Source: Sorghum bicolor
Taxonomy: Eukaryota; Streptophyta; Magnoliopsida; Poales; Poaceae
DNA: 64,000 bases
Direction of reading: 5' to 3'
Assembly: GCF_000003195.3 (NCBI RefSeq)
Contig: NC_012870.2
Coordinates: forward strand, 50,851,388 to 50,915,387
Under the pieces are notes generated by a model. The model was given only the letters and a program-made list of their open reading frames with translations. It ran no database searches and had not been told where the DNA came from. Shown here in pieces: positions 11,235-22,403 of the stretch. The position numbers were made by a program, and so were the translations under genes. Positions within the stretch are counted from its first letter, which is position 1, and every line of letters starts with the position of its first letter.

Positions 11235-11870
11235 CTAATATATTTCATTTTGATATAGGAATTTATCAAAGCCAAGTATGTCTTGTAGACACTAAATCTG
11301 GTTCCTCCTGGATCTTCAAAATGGGCTTATGGTTTGTGCTATTTTTTTGACATGTTGTTTGCTTCTGCATGCAAGAAAAGGTGAGGAATCTGGAGCACAA
11401 GATTAAAGGGGAAGGTACATGCTCAGGAACCTAGTATGTTACTAAGTTTAGCTCCTAGGATATTAGCTCCAAGTGGCATCAGTATAGGATATTAGCTCAA
11501 AGCCCTTCATGCATATCTCTATTGTACAGATATAATGGTACTAAATTTTTATTGACCTGAATATATTATTGTATATTGTATAATGAAATCATTTGACAGT
11601 TTTTATTTATGGGATGTAAATCCAAATGGTCTCTATGATTTATATGTGACATCTGCATGAATTGAGATGCATGTGTATATGATTGGAATGCACGGTGGTA
11701 AGCCAGAGATACATGTATCTATGTGCAGTGTAATAAAATGTTTATATGGATGTCATCATTGTCAACTCAGTTTGCCAACTAGAATACTAAAATTTATATA
11801 TTATTGGAAGACTTTTTGTTGCTCATATGCATTTTCTTGAGGGCTAGCCTCCAAGGAAGTCGAATTATTA
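11235..11870. other. Flank of the hAT element; subterminal-like CACTA unit
   Basis: AT-rich, no gene. At 11834-11857 it carries TTTCTTGAGGGCTAGCCTCCAAGG, similar to the units at 2687-3020, which suggests it belonged to the same CACTA-like element. Confidence 0.4.
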
Positions 11871-12057
11871 AGCCTAATTAATCCATCATTAGCACATGTT
11901 GGTTACTGTAGCAACTATGACTAATCATGGACTAATTAGGTATAAAAGATTTATCTCGCTATTTTACACCCAAACTGTGCAATTAGGTTTTATCTACATG
12001 TAATGTTTCATGCATATGTTGAAAGATTCGATAGGATAGGTCTAAGCAAGGCCTAAG
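11871..12057. mobile_element. MITE, Harbinger-like, related to the one at 57033
   Basis: It carries the family-specific core CATTAGCACATG...TACTGTAGCAAC, CTAATCATGGACTAATTAGG, AAACTGTGCAATTAG and AAAGATTCGAT, ending in CAAGGCCTAAG. The same core is seen at 57033-57264. The ends are imperfect here and the boundaries approximate; TTA on the left and TAA on the right could be the 3-bp target site. Confidence 0.6.
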
Positions 12058-12810
12058 TAACAGATAAAGTAAAACAATAGCTTCTAGCTAGTAGGAAGAG
12101 AAAATAGATAGCAGCTGCCATGACTTATTAGCATTGTGGGTGGAATTGGCCAATGGTAGGAGCACTTACCACTCAAATCGGGGAACCAAGCAAGGCAATG
12201 GAGGAATAGGAGTCGCTTGAGGTATGAAGAGAAGTCAGTGCTGGTTCAATGGTTGTGCAGTCTGGCCTATGCCGATTGCTGAGTTAGTATTGATGCATGA
12301 TGACGTGCAGATGACGAAGACGAGGAGACGGGGTGATGTTTGCTGTCACTGAGCGGCAGAGGTTTGATGTTTTGACTTGTGAATCGCTGGGTACTTGGTT
12401 GAGGGATACGAGGTGGGGGCCTATGCTTTTTGGGGGCTAGGTTCGATCGCCCACCTCGCACATGCCTATCGATGGCCCTAAGAGGGAGGGGTAGATTGGG
12501 AACGATGGAAGAGGGGAGGGTTTTTCAGTAAAAAAACGTAGAGACACTTATGCGTGGATCCCCCACAACACAAGAGATTATTATGGAGATAGATAAGTAA
12601 AAGTGTTTTAAAATTGATTTCTTCAACTTAGATTGAAATAGTTTGTATAATATTTAGCTTCGCTACATATTTTCATATTTAATGTTTGCACATTTATATG
12701 GACTTCACCTTTTTTATTACCTGAACAGGAGGTCTTACAAGGTCATTATGTTTGTCAATATGATGAAATTAAAAAGAATGTATGTGTACATATATATTGT
12801 CTTAAACGAT
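12058..12810. other. Spacer between mobile elements
   Basis: No domain recognised. A serine/proline-rich minus-strand frame at 12267-12461 has no family signature. Confidence 0.4.
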
Positions 12811-13788
12811 CACTACCGCACTCTGGTGCTTTATCGAGTACCACTGGCTCTGGGATTCGAACCCGTGACCTCTCTATCATGTGTCTCCCTCCCTATTCTC
12901 TAACCACTACACCGTACCGTCACTTATGTCTATACTGTATTTCGGTTTCTCATATTATACTAAACCATATATAAATTAATTGTTTGAGACTCTAAGCTAT
13001 TTTAAATCAAAGTTGACACTACCAAGTTTCATAACTTTTTGGGATCTACAATTCTCATTTAGGAAGTTTCTCCATCTGAGGCCTTTTATAAAATTTGAAT
13101 TTCAAATTTAAGAAATTCAAACGTAGTAAGAAATTCAAACGTAGTTTTGACATGACAAAAATATTTTAAATTAAAAGGTTGTCAACTATAAAGTTTCATA
13201 ACTTTTTAAGATCTACAAAGTTTATTTAGAGAGTTTTTTCATCCGGGGATTGTTTGAAAATTTTGAATTTTAAAATTTTCAAATAAAGACGCAATTTTGC
13301 ATGACAAGATGAGCTCAAATGAAATATTCGCCAACTACAAAATTTCATAACTTCTCAAGATCTACAAAGTTTATTTTGGTTGTTTGTTTATTTGTTCATA
13401 TGATATGGTGATTCTAACATTTTTTACAAAACTTATATAACTATAAGAGAGATGCAAATTTATGAATATTTATTTTTACTTTGTCAAATGAAGAAATAAC
13501 AAAAATTAAGGTTGTAGATCTTGAGAAGTTATACGACTTTGTAGTTGATTTTTTTTATTCAAATTCGTTTAGGACTTCAAAATTCGATTTGAAATTTTCT
13601 TTACCGAGTGTCAAAAGGACACACGACAAAGACCTTCTTTGCTGAGTGTTTTTCTTGACAATCAGCAAAGAAGCCTCTCTTTGTCAAGTGCTTGTTTTTG
13701 TCGAATTTTTTTTTTTGCACTTGGCAAAAGAGCTTGTTTACTGAGAGGTAAATTATTTGAAACTGCAAAGAGCCGAATTCTAGTAGTG
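12811..13788. mobile_element. Short non-autonomous CACTA element
   Basis: It begins CACTACCGCACTCTGG and ends GAATTCTAGTAGTG, with perfect GAT target duplicates at 12808-12810 and 13789-13791. Subterminal units resemble the grass family with CTTTGCCGAGTGT: TTTACCGAGTGTC, CTTTGCTGAGTG and ACTTGGCAAAAGAG near the right, CTTTATCGAGTACC on the left. The interior has three to four diverged repeats around CAACTAYAAAGTTTCATAACTTTT-type sequence (13013-13400). There is no coding region. Confidence 0.85.
12849..12914 (-). other. tRNA-like segment inside the CACTA
   Basis: On the minus strand it reads GTGTAGTGGTTAGAGAAT (A-box-like), a variable middle, then GTCACGGGTTCGAATCCCAG, which matches the internal RNA polymerase III B box / T-arm of tRNAs. 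The acceptor stem and a clear anticodon arm are not convincing. It is best seen as a tRNA-derived or tRNA-mimicking piece (SINE head or pseudogene), not a working tRNA. Confidence 0.5.
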
Positions 13789-14043
13789 GATGTTACTCCT
13801 ACATTACAGTGCTGGCATGTGTATTGTCTTCTTGAGTTCTTGGTCTCTAAAAGTTTTGTAGACCGCCGGGCCCAGCAGCGCAATCTATATTTCAAGAAAC
13901 GGGGTTCATTTTCAATCAAAAGGAGACCAAGCTCTTTTTTTTTTCTCCGATTTACTCGTACACTGTGTATTCGGCACCCCGTCCAACAACACTGCGCAGA
14001 ACAGATCTAGTTTAGAGTGAAAAGCACTTCATTCTCAAAAAAG

Positions 14044-14290
14044 CACTGCCACACGTTCGGGCATTAGCACCGGTCGGGAAGGGCCTGTTGCCCCGGTTCC
14101 CGAGCCGGTGCTGCCCTTCCGGGACTAAAGGCCCACCCTTTAGTCCCGGTTCGGGAAACCGGGGCTAAAGCACCCCCTTTAACACCGGTTGGTAACACCA
14201 ACCGGTGTTAAAGGGTCCTGCCAGGGCTGCCACGTTGCAGGACCCTTTAACACCGGTTGGTATTACCAACCGGTGTTAAAGGGTTTCTTT
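14044..14290. repeat. Left subterminal repeat block of the large CACTA
   Basis: Several palindromes with AGCACCGGT, TAGTCCCGGTT/AACCGGGGCTA and TTTAACACCGGTTGG/CCAACCGGTGTTAAA. Such repeats are binding sites for the TNPA-type protein in the En/Spm family. Confidence 0.75.
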
Positions 14291-14586
14291 TTCTTTTTTT
14301 TGGTTCACTTCTTCGGTTCTGTTTATTGTTTATATATAATATATAATAATAGGTTTTTCAATACATGTTTTGCTGATACAATATTATATTTATATTACAC
14401 GCATACTAAGCATATATAAATGAAAATTATAGGCTTAGCTTAATAATTAAGCTTTGCCTATAATAAAATGAATAGACCACATCAAAAATTAAATAGATAT
14501 GTAAAAAGCTTTATATATATATATATATAGTTTTATATGTACAAAATTCGTAACACATATATACATAGAGTTTTTTCTCCCAATGT

Positions 14587-17500
14587 TTACAAACGATACA
14601 AATGATCATCGTTGTTTGGAATAAGAGTTTCGTTGCCGTTGAAGTGAAACTCGCCGTTTGGATTGATCACTTGGTCGCGGAGAAATCCTGCTATCGTCTC
14701 TTGGATAGCTTTGATTCGGTCTTGTTGTAGGACCTTTTCCCTCAGCCATTCCGTCTTTAATTTGAAATAAATAAAAAAGATATTAGTTATCTAAGTTATT
14801 CAATATAATTCAGGAGATAATGAAAAGAGACATGTAACGTACTCTGAGCGTCTCTGTGGGTGTTTGATTGACTTGTGCCATCATGAATTTGCACACGTAA
14901 TATGCACATAGATTGTTCCCCCTTCTTGTCTTAAACACCACTGTACGATATATATATAAAAATATTCACGACCACGACAATAAGAAGGCTAAAAGTTAGC
15001 GAAATTTTGTTAGCTAGTAGAACTTACTTGTGGATGTATTATGTTAAGCGGCGCTTTACATCCACTGAGATGTTCACGGTCAATGAATCTTTCCCAAACC
15101 CTATACACAGCCATTGTATATTGTGAACTAATAATTACAGAGTCATATTATGATATTTTTGTAGCTGAGATCGACATTACGTACCTTTGAATAATGTTTA
15201 CCATTTGTTGATAATTTTCTTGTGGTTTTCTCATTGAGTCAAAGATTATCAACCGGTTCTTGGGAATTTCAATGACCATGAGTATCCAGTGAAAGCTGTT
15301 TACACACACATATATATATAGTCAGTCCTATAATGTAAAATAAAATATGCATGCACTTAATAACTATATAACTCACTCGAAGTTGAAGGGGAAGAGTATT
15401 TTTTGTTTTTCTTTTTGGTTCACAAAGAACCTCATAAGATTGGTGCAGACTTCTGTCTCATGATCTGCTGTCCACACTGCCTGCGGAGCCTTGAAAACAA
15501 TATAAGGGTCAACGAACCCAATACTATTGTCATTTCTCATTCTGAGCTCTCTCATTTGGTGCCTGCATATATACATACAAATACTAAGTGTGTAAGGATT
15601 ATATACATGTAATTAAAGAAGTTAGAAGTATAATAAAAAGAAAAAAATACTTACAGACAAAAGCAGCTGACAAGAGATTTGTCAAGAGCGTCGAGGTGGC
15701 ATAATTGGTGCAATTCTTCGAACTGCACGTATATGAGGTCATCTCCACGGAAGTAGTGATGTTGTCTAATACGAACAGAAATCCAATTATCTCCCCTTTT
15801 AGACGCCTCAATGCACCATTTGTTTATTGCAAACATTTGTGTGCCGAGCTCGTGTAAACGCTTAGGATCGAATAAACTCCTGCCCGGTTCATATCTTGCC
15901 CTCCATTGATCAACTACCTCGGCTTTTTCAAATGTTTGGCATCCAAGAATGGCGGCAATTTCTTCCATATTTAAACCGCTCTGTCCAAAGTAACGCTCAA
16001 GCGAGTCTAGCTCAGACAACGCTAAGGATTTCTTTGGCATCAAGTCTTCATTTGAGCCGTATTGATTTGGCACAATCAAAGGGGGCACCGGTTTTGATAC
16101 TTCTCCGAGCTGTGGGACCCCTTTTCCTACTCTCTTCTTAGTAGGCTGTGAAGACTTGACCAGAGACCGCTCATAGTCCGAAAGTGCTGGCTTTTTCTGA
16201 GCTTCGCGTTGCTTCTTTTGATGGTCCGCCACCTTCTGCCTCAGTTCTGATGGCTTCACATAAAAGTATGGCTTTTCTGGGTTAAGCCGTTTTTTCCTTT
16301 CCTCCTTTATTTTATCAAAAAATTGTTGGACCTCAGCTTTAGATGTAGCAATTACCTCCTCTTCACTCTTTTCGTAAGGTAATTTTTCTGGCGTCTTAGC
16401 TCTCTTTGCTGAGGCAGCCTTCTTTGGAGGTGGGACCGATGACTTCGGTCCTTCTTGGGCAGACCGCTTCTTACTACCTCGCTTTGGAGGCGAGGGGACC
16501 GACCGTGCACTCTTTGGAGAGGGCGGTGCAGGCGGTGGAGGGGGTGGGGCCGATCTTTTTGGCGTTGGAGAACGCGGTGGAGGAGTTGGAGAACGCGGTG
16601 GAGGAGTTGGAGACCTCGGTGGAGGAGGTGGAGACCGTGGTGGAGGCGGTGGCGGGGTCGGTGTGGCCGCCGCAGGTGTTGGAGGAGATCCAGCATTGTC
16701 ACCGCCCGCAGCACTATGATGCGCTGGGGAGAGAACTGGACTTAGGTTGGAGGAGTCCCTGCAAAGAAAAGAATTACAAGTTTTGTGAGTAAACTTTTTT
16801 TAAATTTCAATACATAATAAATAATATAAGAAGTAAAATCACACACAAACCTATGCTGAGAAATAATTATGAAGCGCTTGCGCCAACAAATAAATGTCTT
16901 CTCAGCTTCACCTAAGGTCTTCTCTCCGTCTCCCCCTTCTATGTCTAGTGGCACATTGCCACAACCTTTCTCAACCCTATCAACCGAGACGCTAGCATAT
17001 CCACCAGGTACTGGTCGATTATGGATTCTTGGAGTGCCCGTTCGGTCGATAGGGTTGACAACAGCGATAGCCACCTTTTTGGTGGCATTCCCATCTGGTA
17101 CATGCAGCTCACAGGTAGTAAAAGCCTCTGTGACATCATCCACGGGGAAGTGTAGCTTCGTGTCATCCTGAATGGTTGGTACTTCCGTGGATGCGCAGCT
17201 GCTTTTCAACTGGCCTGGGGGGCTAACATTGACCTCAGGCTGTGATGTACCTTGCCCTTTCGTCATTTGACTAAGTGCTGCTTGCACTTGCCTTTGAATC
17301 TCTGCCTGCATCCATTCTTCACGAGCTTTCTCGCGCTCTTGTGACTGCAGAACAAAAGCTTCCAGGCGGCGGATCCGCTCTGCCTCCTCATCCTTCTTTC
17401 TCTGGCGGCTTCTGTAGGTATCTTGATCGGCTTGGAATGATTGCAGCCACGGAACTGCCCCATAGCCTCTCGTACGCCCACCGTGCTCAGGATTTTCAAG

Positions 17501-18645
17501 CGCATAGGTGAGTTCATCCTTCTCCCTGTTAGGCCTGAACTCACCAGACTGAACCGCCTCTCGTGCACGGACTAGTCTCTCTGCTGCTCTAGAGATTTCT
17601 TGGCCCCAAACTAGCGCCCCGGTGTCTGGGTCCACGCTTCCTCCATGACCGTAGAACCAATGCTTGGAGCGCTCGCTCCAATTCTTTGCTATTGTCTCTG
17701 GTGTGACCCCCCTAGCAAGCATCTCCTGTTCCATTCGGTCCCACTTGGGAACAACACTCTTATAACCACCTGATCCCATATGATGGTGGTATGCCTTTTT
17801 ACTGGTATTCTCTTTGTTTCTATTGGCTCGTTCCTCGCCCTCTTCTGATGTTTTGTACTGCACAAAGTCATCCCAGAAGGCCCTCAGCTTTACATATTGC
17901 TTGAGGTTGAAATCTGGAGTCTCGTTTTTCTTGACATATTTATTATACAAAGACTTCTTCCAATTCTGGAAGAGTACTGCCATCTTCTTCATAGTCCAGT
18001 CATAAATTCGCACCTTCAACTCTTCATCGTTGGTGTCGAAGGTGAAAACGTCTGTGACGGCTTTCCAAACTAACTCCTTGTCACGATCGGAGACAAAACT
18101 GATCTCAGGAGCACCTCGCTTCTCTCTCCATTCACGACAACTGATCGGTATTTGATCTCTTACAAGATATCCACAGTGACTAACATATTTATTTGCATGC
18201 TCACCAAGTGGTCTGCCTGTAGCTATCTCAAACTCAGAGATTACATAGCGGCCCTCCAACGGCTTCTTTGGCCCTCGTGGAGGTACGCTTCTCCCCGTAG
18301 AGGTCGATCCAGAAGGCTACACGTACATATAGAAACAAAAATACTAAATTAATAACCAAGTAATAAGTCTAAAACCTAATGTAAGAGATGCATTATTTAT
18401 ATATGTTTACATTTACATACCTCGCCAGTATTTTCTTCTTGTTGCACGACAAGTTGTTGCTCAGGGGCATTGCCCTCTTGTTGCTCAGGGGCATTGCCCT
18501 CTTGTTGCTTAGTAGGATTGCCTTGCATGATGTCGTGGTAATCAACAAAGTACTGACTACCGTCGTCGATCATATTTTGAATGGCAGCTTCCATATAATC
18601 AGGATCATCATGAGGACGGTCAGCCATTTCTATGTCTGCAACCAT
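14587..18645 (-). CDS. CACTA-encoded Transposase_24 / Ulp1-like cysteine protease protein, eight exons
   Basis: Exons (minus): 18645-18421, 18316-16851, 16758-15655, 15562-15377, 15295-15185, 15100-15028, 14940-14843, 14754-14587, all with GT-AG introns. In order they give an acidic, glutamine-rich start, a plant Transposase_24 (Ptta/En/Spm) region (RPLGEHANKYVSHCGYLVRD onward), a DUF8039-like segment, a long proline/serine repeat linker, and a C-terminal Ulp1 (C48) fold. The last has FHWILMV (catalytic His), IIFDSMRKP (catalytic Asp) and NLCAYYVC (catalytic Cys). Frame is kept through exons 1-6. Exon 7 needs one extra base at its start, or an alternative donor 4 nt further in, to stay in frame, so this copy has a likely 1-nt lesion. 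The role is probably DNA binding plus SUMO/ubiquitin-like protease activity serving the element; the details are inferred. Confidence 0.75.
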
Positions 18646-18753
18646 ACATATATATATATATATATTCTATATAAGATAAGAAATACACTAATACTACTAC
18701 AAATGAAAGTGTTGGAGTGCTCTAAAAATAATACTAGGATCTTTTAAGCCAAG

Positions 18754-19211
18754 TGTGGGGGTATAAACCCCTATACCCTTACGGCTAGACTTCAGCCAGG
18801 AAGCTTGGCCCATTACGAGACGAGTTCAAGGCTTGATCCGACAGCCCGAGTTTCGCGCAAGGAAACAAGACGTGGAGATCAAGCAGGATTCTAGTCGGTT
18901 AGAATAGGAATTGATATCGAATTATCTATGGCAATTGTAACCGGCCAGGATTAGTTTCTAGATCTGTAACCCTGCCCTCCAGACTATATAAGGAGGGGCA
19001 AGGGGACCCCCTGGGACAGATTATCTCTCAACACAATCCAATACAACCAGACGCAGGACGTAGGTATTACGCCAACTCGGCGGCCGAACCTGGATAAAAA
19101 GCTTGTCCGTGTCTTGCGTCACCATCGAGTTCGTAGTTTGCGCACCGTCTACCGATAAACTACTACCGTGGGTATACCCCAAGGTAGACTGCCGACCAGC
19201 TTTCGTCGACA
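18754..19211 (+). repeat. 5' LTR of the Tat-type element
   Basis: 458 bp, TGTGGGGGTATAAACC...TTTCGTCGACA. It contains a TATA-like ACTATATAAGGAGG at about 18983-18996. The next bases, from 19213 (TGGCGCGCCAGGTAGGGG), fit a tRNA primer-binding site; the tRNA was not identified. Confidence 0.93.
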
Positions 19212-19259
19212 GTGGCGCGCCAGGTAGGGGGTGTGCGTACAACTCTTCCGGCGAACAAG

Positions 19260-22200
19260 ATGGTCACGATCCCAGCTTCGGCGACCGTGCCCGAAGGCCT
19301 CACGTTCACCGTCGGCCAGATCACGTGGACGACGTGCAGCGGCGGTTTCGCGACCACGGTTCCGAAAGAGATCCAGATCCAATCTGAGATCACGCCGTCT
19401 CCGACCACACGCATGACGGCACCAAGCTCCCGACCACCGTTCCCGCTCTACAAGGGAAAGGAGATCGACTGCTCGGACCTCCTCCAAGCGCTCGATCGCG
19501 CTGACTCCAAGCTACTTGAAGTCTCCCAACTAATAGATGGAGTTCTGCGCCAGCCCGACCAAGCCGCTCGAGCAGATTTTTCGAAATTCCGCCGGCCAAC
19601 TCGTGTCGCCACACACGAACGGCTAGGAACGTCCCTGACGATAACCTCAACCCCCGCAGGACGATCCGTCGAGCTCAAAAAGGAAGACTATCCTTGCGGC
19701 CTGAACAACTCGGCCTCTGTTTACTCACAGCATGTCCAATCCGTTTTCAGCAAAGCGGGCTGGTCGCCGACAAGGAACAATCGTCACCATGTCAACATGG
19801 TGACCATCCGAGAGCTACGGGACGGCCAGGTGTCCAGCACCAACTCAAGCACCGGCTCCGTCCCCACCGAGGTTGTGAACACCGAAGACGAGGACTACGA
19901 CCTGGATTTCCCTTCACACCCTCCGGATTTCGACCGGTTCCCGATATTCCCCCCCCGGCGAGGGGATATTGTATTCAATGTCAGCGCCGACGAACCGGTT
20001 GTTGACGGAGAAACAGACGACCAGAGGCAACTCCGCGAACAGCGTAACGCCGATCGCGCCCGACGGCGTGCGGACGGGCAACAACAGACGCCACCAGGTA
20101 ACCTCAACGATGCCTTTGACATGGTCGGGGACCAGCAGTTCTACAAAACGCCAAGCGCCAACGTGGCTGTCGCCATGGCCAACCTGGATCGGCTTCCTGA
20201 CACACCCGAATGCCAGGGAGTCCGAACCAGTATCCGAGCACACCTGATCGCCGCGATGGGACAGACAGCGACTCTGCTCAAGAGAGTCCAGGACGTCTCT
20301 TATACGGAAGCCGCCTCCGACCAGACTCATCGTAGCCGGGCCTCGCCCAGCAGGCGTCGCCGCAGCCACTCCCCCGACAACCGTCGAGGGGACTCACGGC
20401 GCGACGATGGTGGTCGAGACGCCGATGACCGCCGCCAGCAGAACCGCGTACGCGGCCAGGAAGAAGAAGATCAACACAGGGATCTCCGCCACAACATCCC
20501 TCCCAAAGATGCCCGGGACCGCATCAACAGGCGCGCCGCAGAGAGAGCAGTCCACGAAAACCTGCGCCGCATCGAGTACGATGCGACCCATGGTCCTCCG
20601 GGCCTAAGGCAGTTCTCCTCACACCTCCGCCAGGTCGTGTGGCCCCGCAATTTCAAGCTCGAAAAACTTAAAAAATACGACGGCAAGGAAAATCCAGAGA
20701 ACTGGATCACCCTCTACGAAATCGCCGTCCGATCAGCGGCAGGAGATGAGCATGTCATGGCTAACTACTTCCCCGTAGTCCTCGACCAGGCTGGTCATCA
20801 GTGGCTCCTCGGCTTGCCCGAGGACTCCTTCGACTCTTGGGAAGAGCTACGACAGGCTTTCATCGACAACTTCATCGCCACATGCGAGCAGCCCGGAAAC
20901 AAGTATGACCTTGAAAGGATAAGAGACAGGAAGAATGAACCTCTGCGCGATTACATCCGACGATTCTCGGATATGCGTCTCAAAATCCCGAAGATTTCTC
21001 ATGACGAGGCCATATCAGCCTTTATCAAGGGCTTACGTTTCCATGAAGCGCTGAGGAACAAGCTGTTGCGTAAGCGTCCATCAACGGTAGCAGAGCTCCT
21101 CGCCACGGCTAAAAATTATGCCGATGCTGATGACGCAGAAAAACTAATCCGAGACGATGCGAGAGGCACCGACCAGCCCTCCCGGCGAGATGACGGTCGT
21201 GGCCGCTACGACAACAGAAATCACCGCCGCTCCGACAACCGCGATCACCGAGAGGGTTGGGATCGGCGGCGCGACAGCCGCGACGACTTCAGAGGAAAGC
21301 GCCCTCGCGAATACGACCACGAAGTAAACACGGTCAAACGTCCCAATGGACGACGGGACTACCAAGACGACTACAACAAAACGTTGAAGGGACCGTGCCA
21401 GCTACACCCAAAGTCTAACCATACCATGGAAGAGTGCCGCGTCCTCAAAAATATCTATACACGGCGGGCCGCCCAAGAAGACACCGCCAAGAAAAGTAAC
21501 AAACGCGACGGGCACGACCACGAAGATGAGGATGAGGACCAAGACAGGGACCCCCGACACCAATACGTCAGCCCCACCGACGTGGTCCACTCCATTTTCG
21601 GGGGCAAGGTCTCCACTGAGTCCAAGCGAGAAAGAAAGCTGTTGAAGAGAGCCTGCCTCAACATAGACAGCACGGACGGGATGATCGCAGATCCGAAATT
21701 TCCCGCCTGGTCCCACAGGGAGATCGCGTTCAGCAGGAAGGACCAGTGGGCCGCTATCCCAGAGCCGGGTCGTTTCCCACTAATTCTTGATCCCTGCATC
21801 AATAGCATCAGATTCGAGCGCGTGCTCGTGGACGGGGGAAGCTCCATTGACATCCTCTTCCGCAACAGCCTGCCCGCCCTCAAGATATCACCGGCGCAAC
21901 TAAAACCTTACGACGCCCAATTCTGGGGGGTTCTGCCAGGTCAAAGTTCGGTGCCCCTCGGACAGATAACATTGCCTGTCCAATTCGGCACACCCGATCA
22001 CTTCCGGACGGAGTTCATCAACTTCGTAGTCGCGGACTTCGACGGGACCTACCACGCCATACTGGGCCGCCCATCGCTGACAAAGTTCATGGCAGTCCCG
22101 CACTACTCATACCTAGTGCTTAAGATGCCCACGGAGAAGGGTGTCCTGACCGTCAGAGGCAACGTCTACACTGCGTACACCTGCGAAGAAGAAAGTTTCA

Positions 22201-22403
22201 AGATCACCGAGGCACTTGACCTCTCAATCCGCATGGCGGAAACAGCAAACCAAGCCGCACAGCTGCCCCCCGACCAGCTCCGATTACCTGAGCAGGAGAC
22301 AGCCAGAAAGAATTCGAAATCCAAGGAGTACAAAGAAGTGCAGCTGGTCGAAGGCAACCCCGACAAGACAGCCCTCATCGGGGCTAACCTGGATCCAAAA
22401 TAG
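19260..22403 (+). CDS. Tat-type gag-protease
   Basis: 1,047 residues from the first ATG after the primer-binding site (19260). The N-terminal half is long, charged and low in motifs. A retrotransposon gag domain lies at about residues 475-615 (ENWITLYE, then a Leu/Arg-rich helical region), followed by an RD/RR-rich basic region. A protease-like domain has VLVDGGSSIDILF (about 855) and ILGRP (about 935); DGGS replaces the usual D-S/T-G. It ends at TAG (22401-22403), and pol continues in the same frame directly after it, so pol would need stop read-through in this copy. Confidence 0.88.
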   Translation: MVTIPASATVPEGLTFTVGQITWTTCSGGFATTVPKEIQIQSEITPSPTTRMTAPSSRPPFPLYKGKEIDCSDLLQALDRADSKLLEVSQLIDGVLRQPDQAARADFSKFRRPTRVATHERLGTSLTITSTPAGRSVELKKEDYPCGLNNSASVYSQHVQSVFSKAGWSPTRNNRHHVNMVTIRELRDGQVSSTNSSTGSVPTEVVNTEDEDYDLDFPSHPPDFDRFPIFPPRRGDIVFNVSADEPVVDGETDDQRQLREQRNADRARRRADGQQQTPPGNLNDAFDMVGDQQFYKTPSANVAVAMANLDRLPDTPECQGVRTSIRAHLIAAMGQTATLLKRVQDVSYTEAASDQTHRSRASPSRRRRSHSPDNRRGDSRRDDGGRDADDRRQQNRVRGQEEEDQHRDLRHNIPPKDARDRINRRAAERAVHENLRRIEYDATHGPPGLRQFSSHLRQVVWPRNFKLEKLKKYDGKENPENWITLYEIAVRSAAGDEHVMANYFPVVLDQAGHQWLLGLPEDSFDSWEELRQAFIDNFIATCEQPGNKYDLERIRDRKNEPLRDYIRRFSDMRLKIPKISHDEAISAFIKGLRFHEALRNKLLRKRPSTVAELLATAKNYADADDAEKLIRDDARGTDQPSRRDDGRGRYDNRNHRRSDNRDHREGWDRRRDSRDDFRGKRPREYDHEVNTVKRPNGRRDYQDDYNKTLKGPCQLHPKSNHTMEECRVLKNIYTRRAAQEDTAKKSNKRDGHDHEDEDEDQDRDPRHQYVSPTDVVHSIFGGKVSTESKRERKLLKRACLNIDSTDGMIADPKFPAWSHREIAFSRKDQWAAIPEPGRFPLILDPCINSIRFERVLVDGGSSIDILFRNSLPALKISPAQLKPYDAQFWGVLPGQSSVPLGQITLPVQFGTPDHFRTEFINFVVADFDGTYHAILGRPSLTKFMAVPHYSYLVLKMPTEKGVLTVRGNVYTAYTCEEESFKITEALDLSIRMAETANQAAQLPPDQLRLPEQETARKNSKSKEYKEVQLVEGNPDKTALIGANLDPK

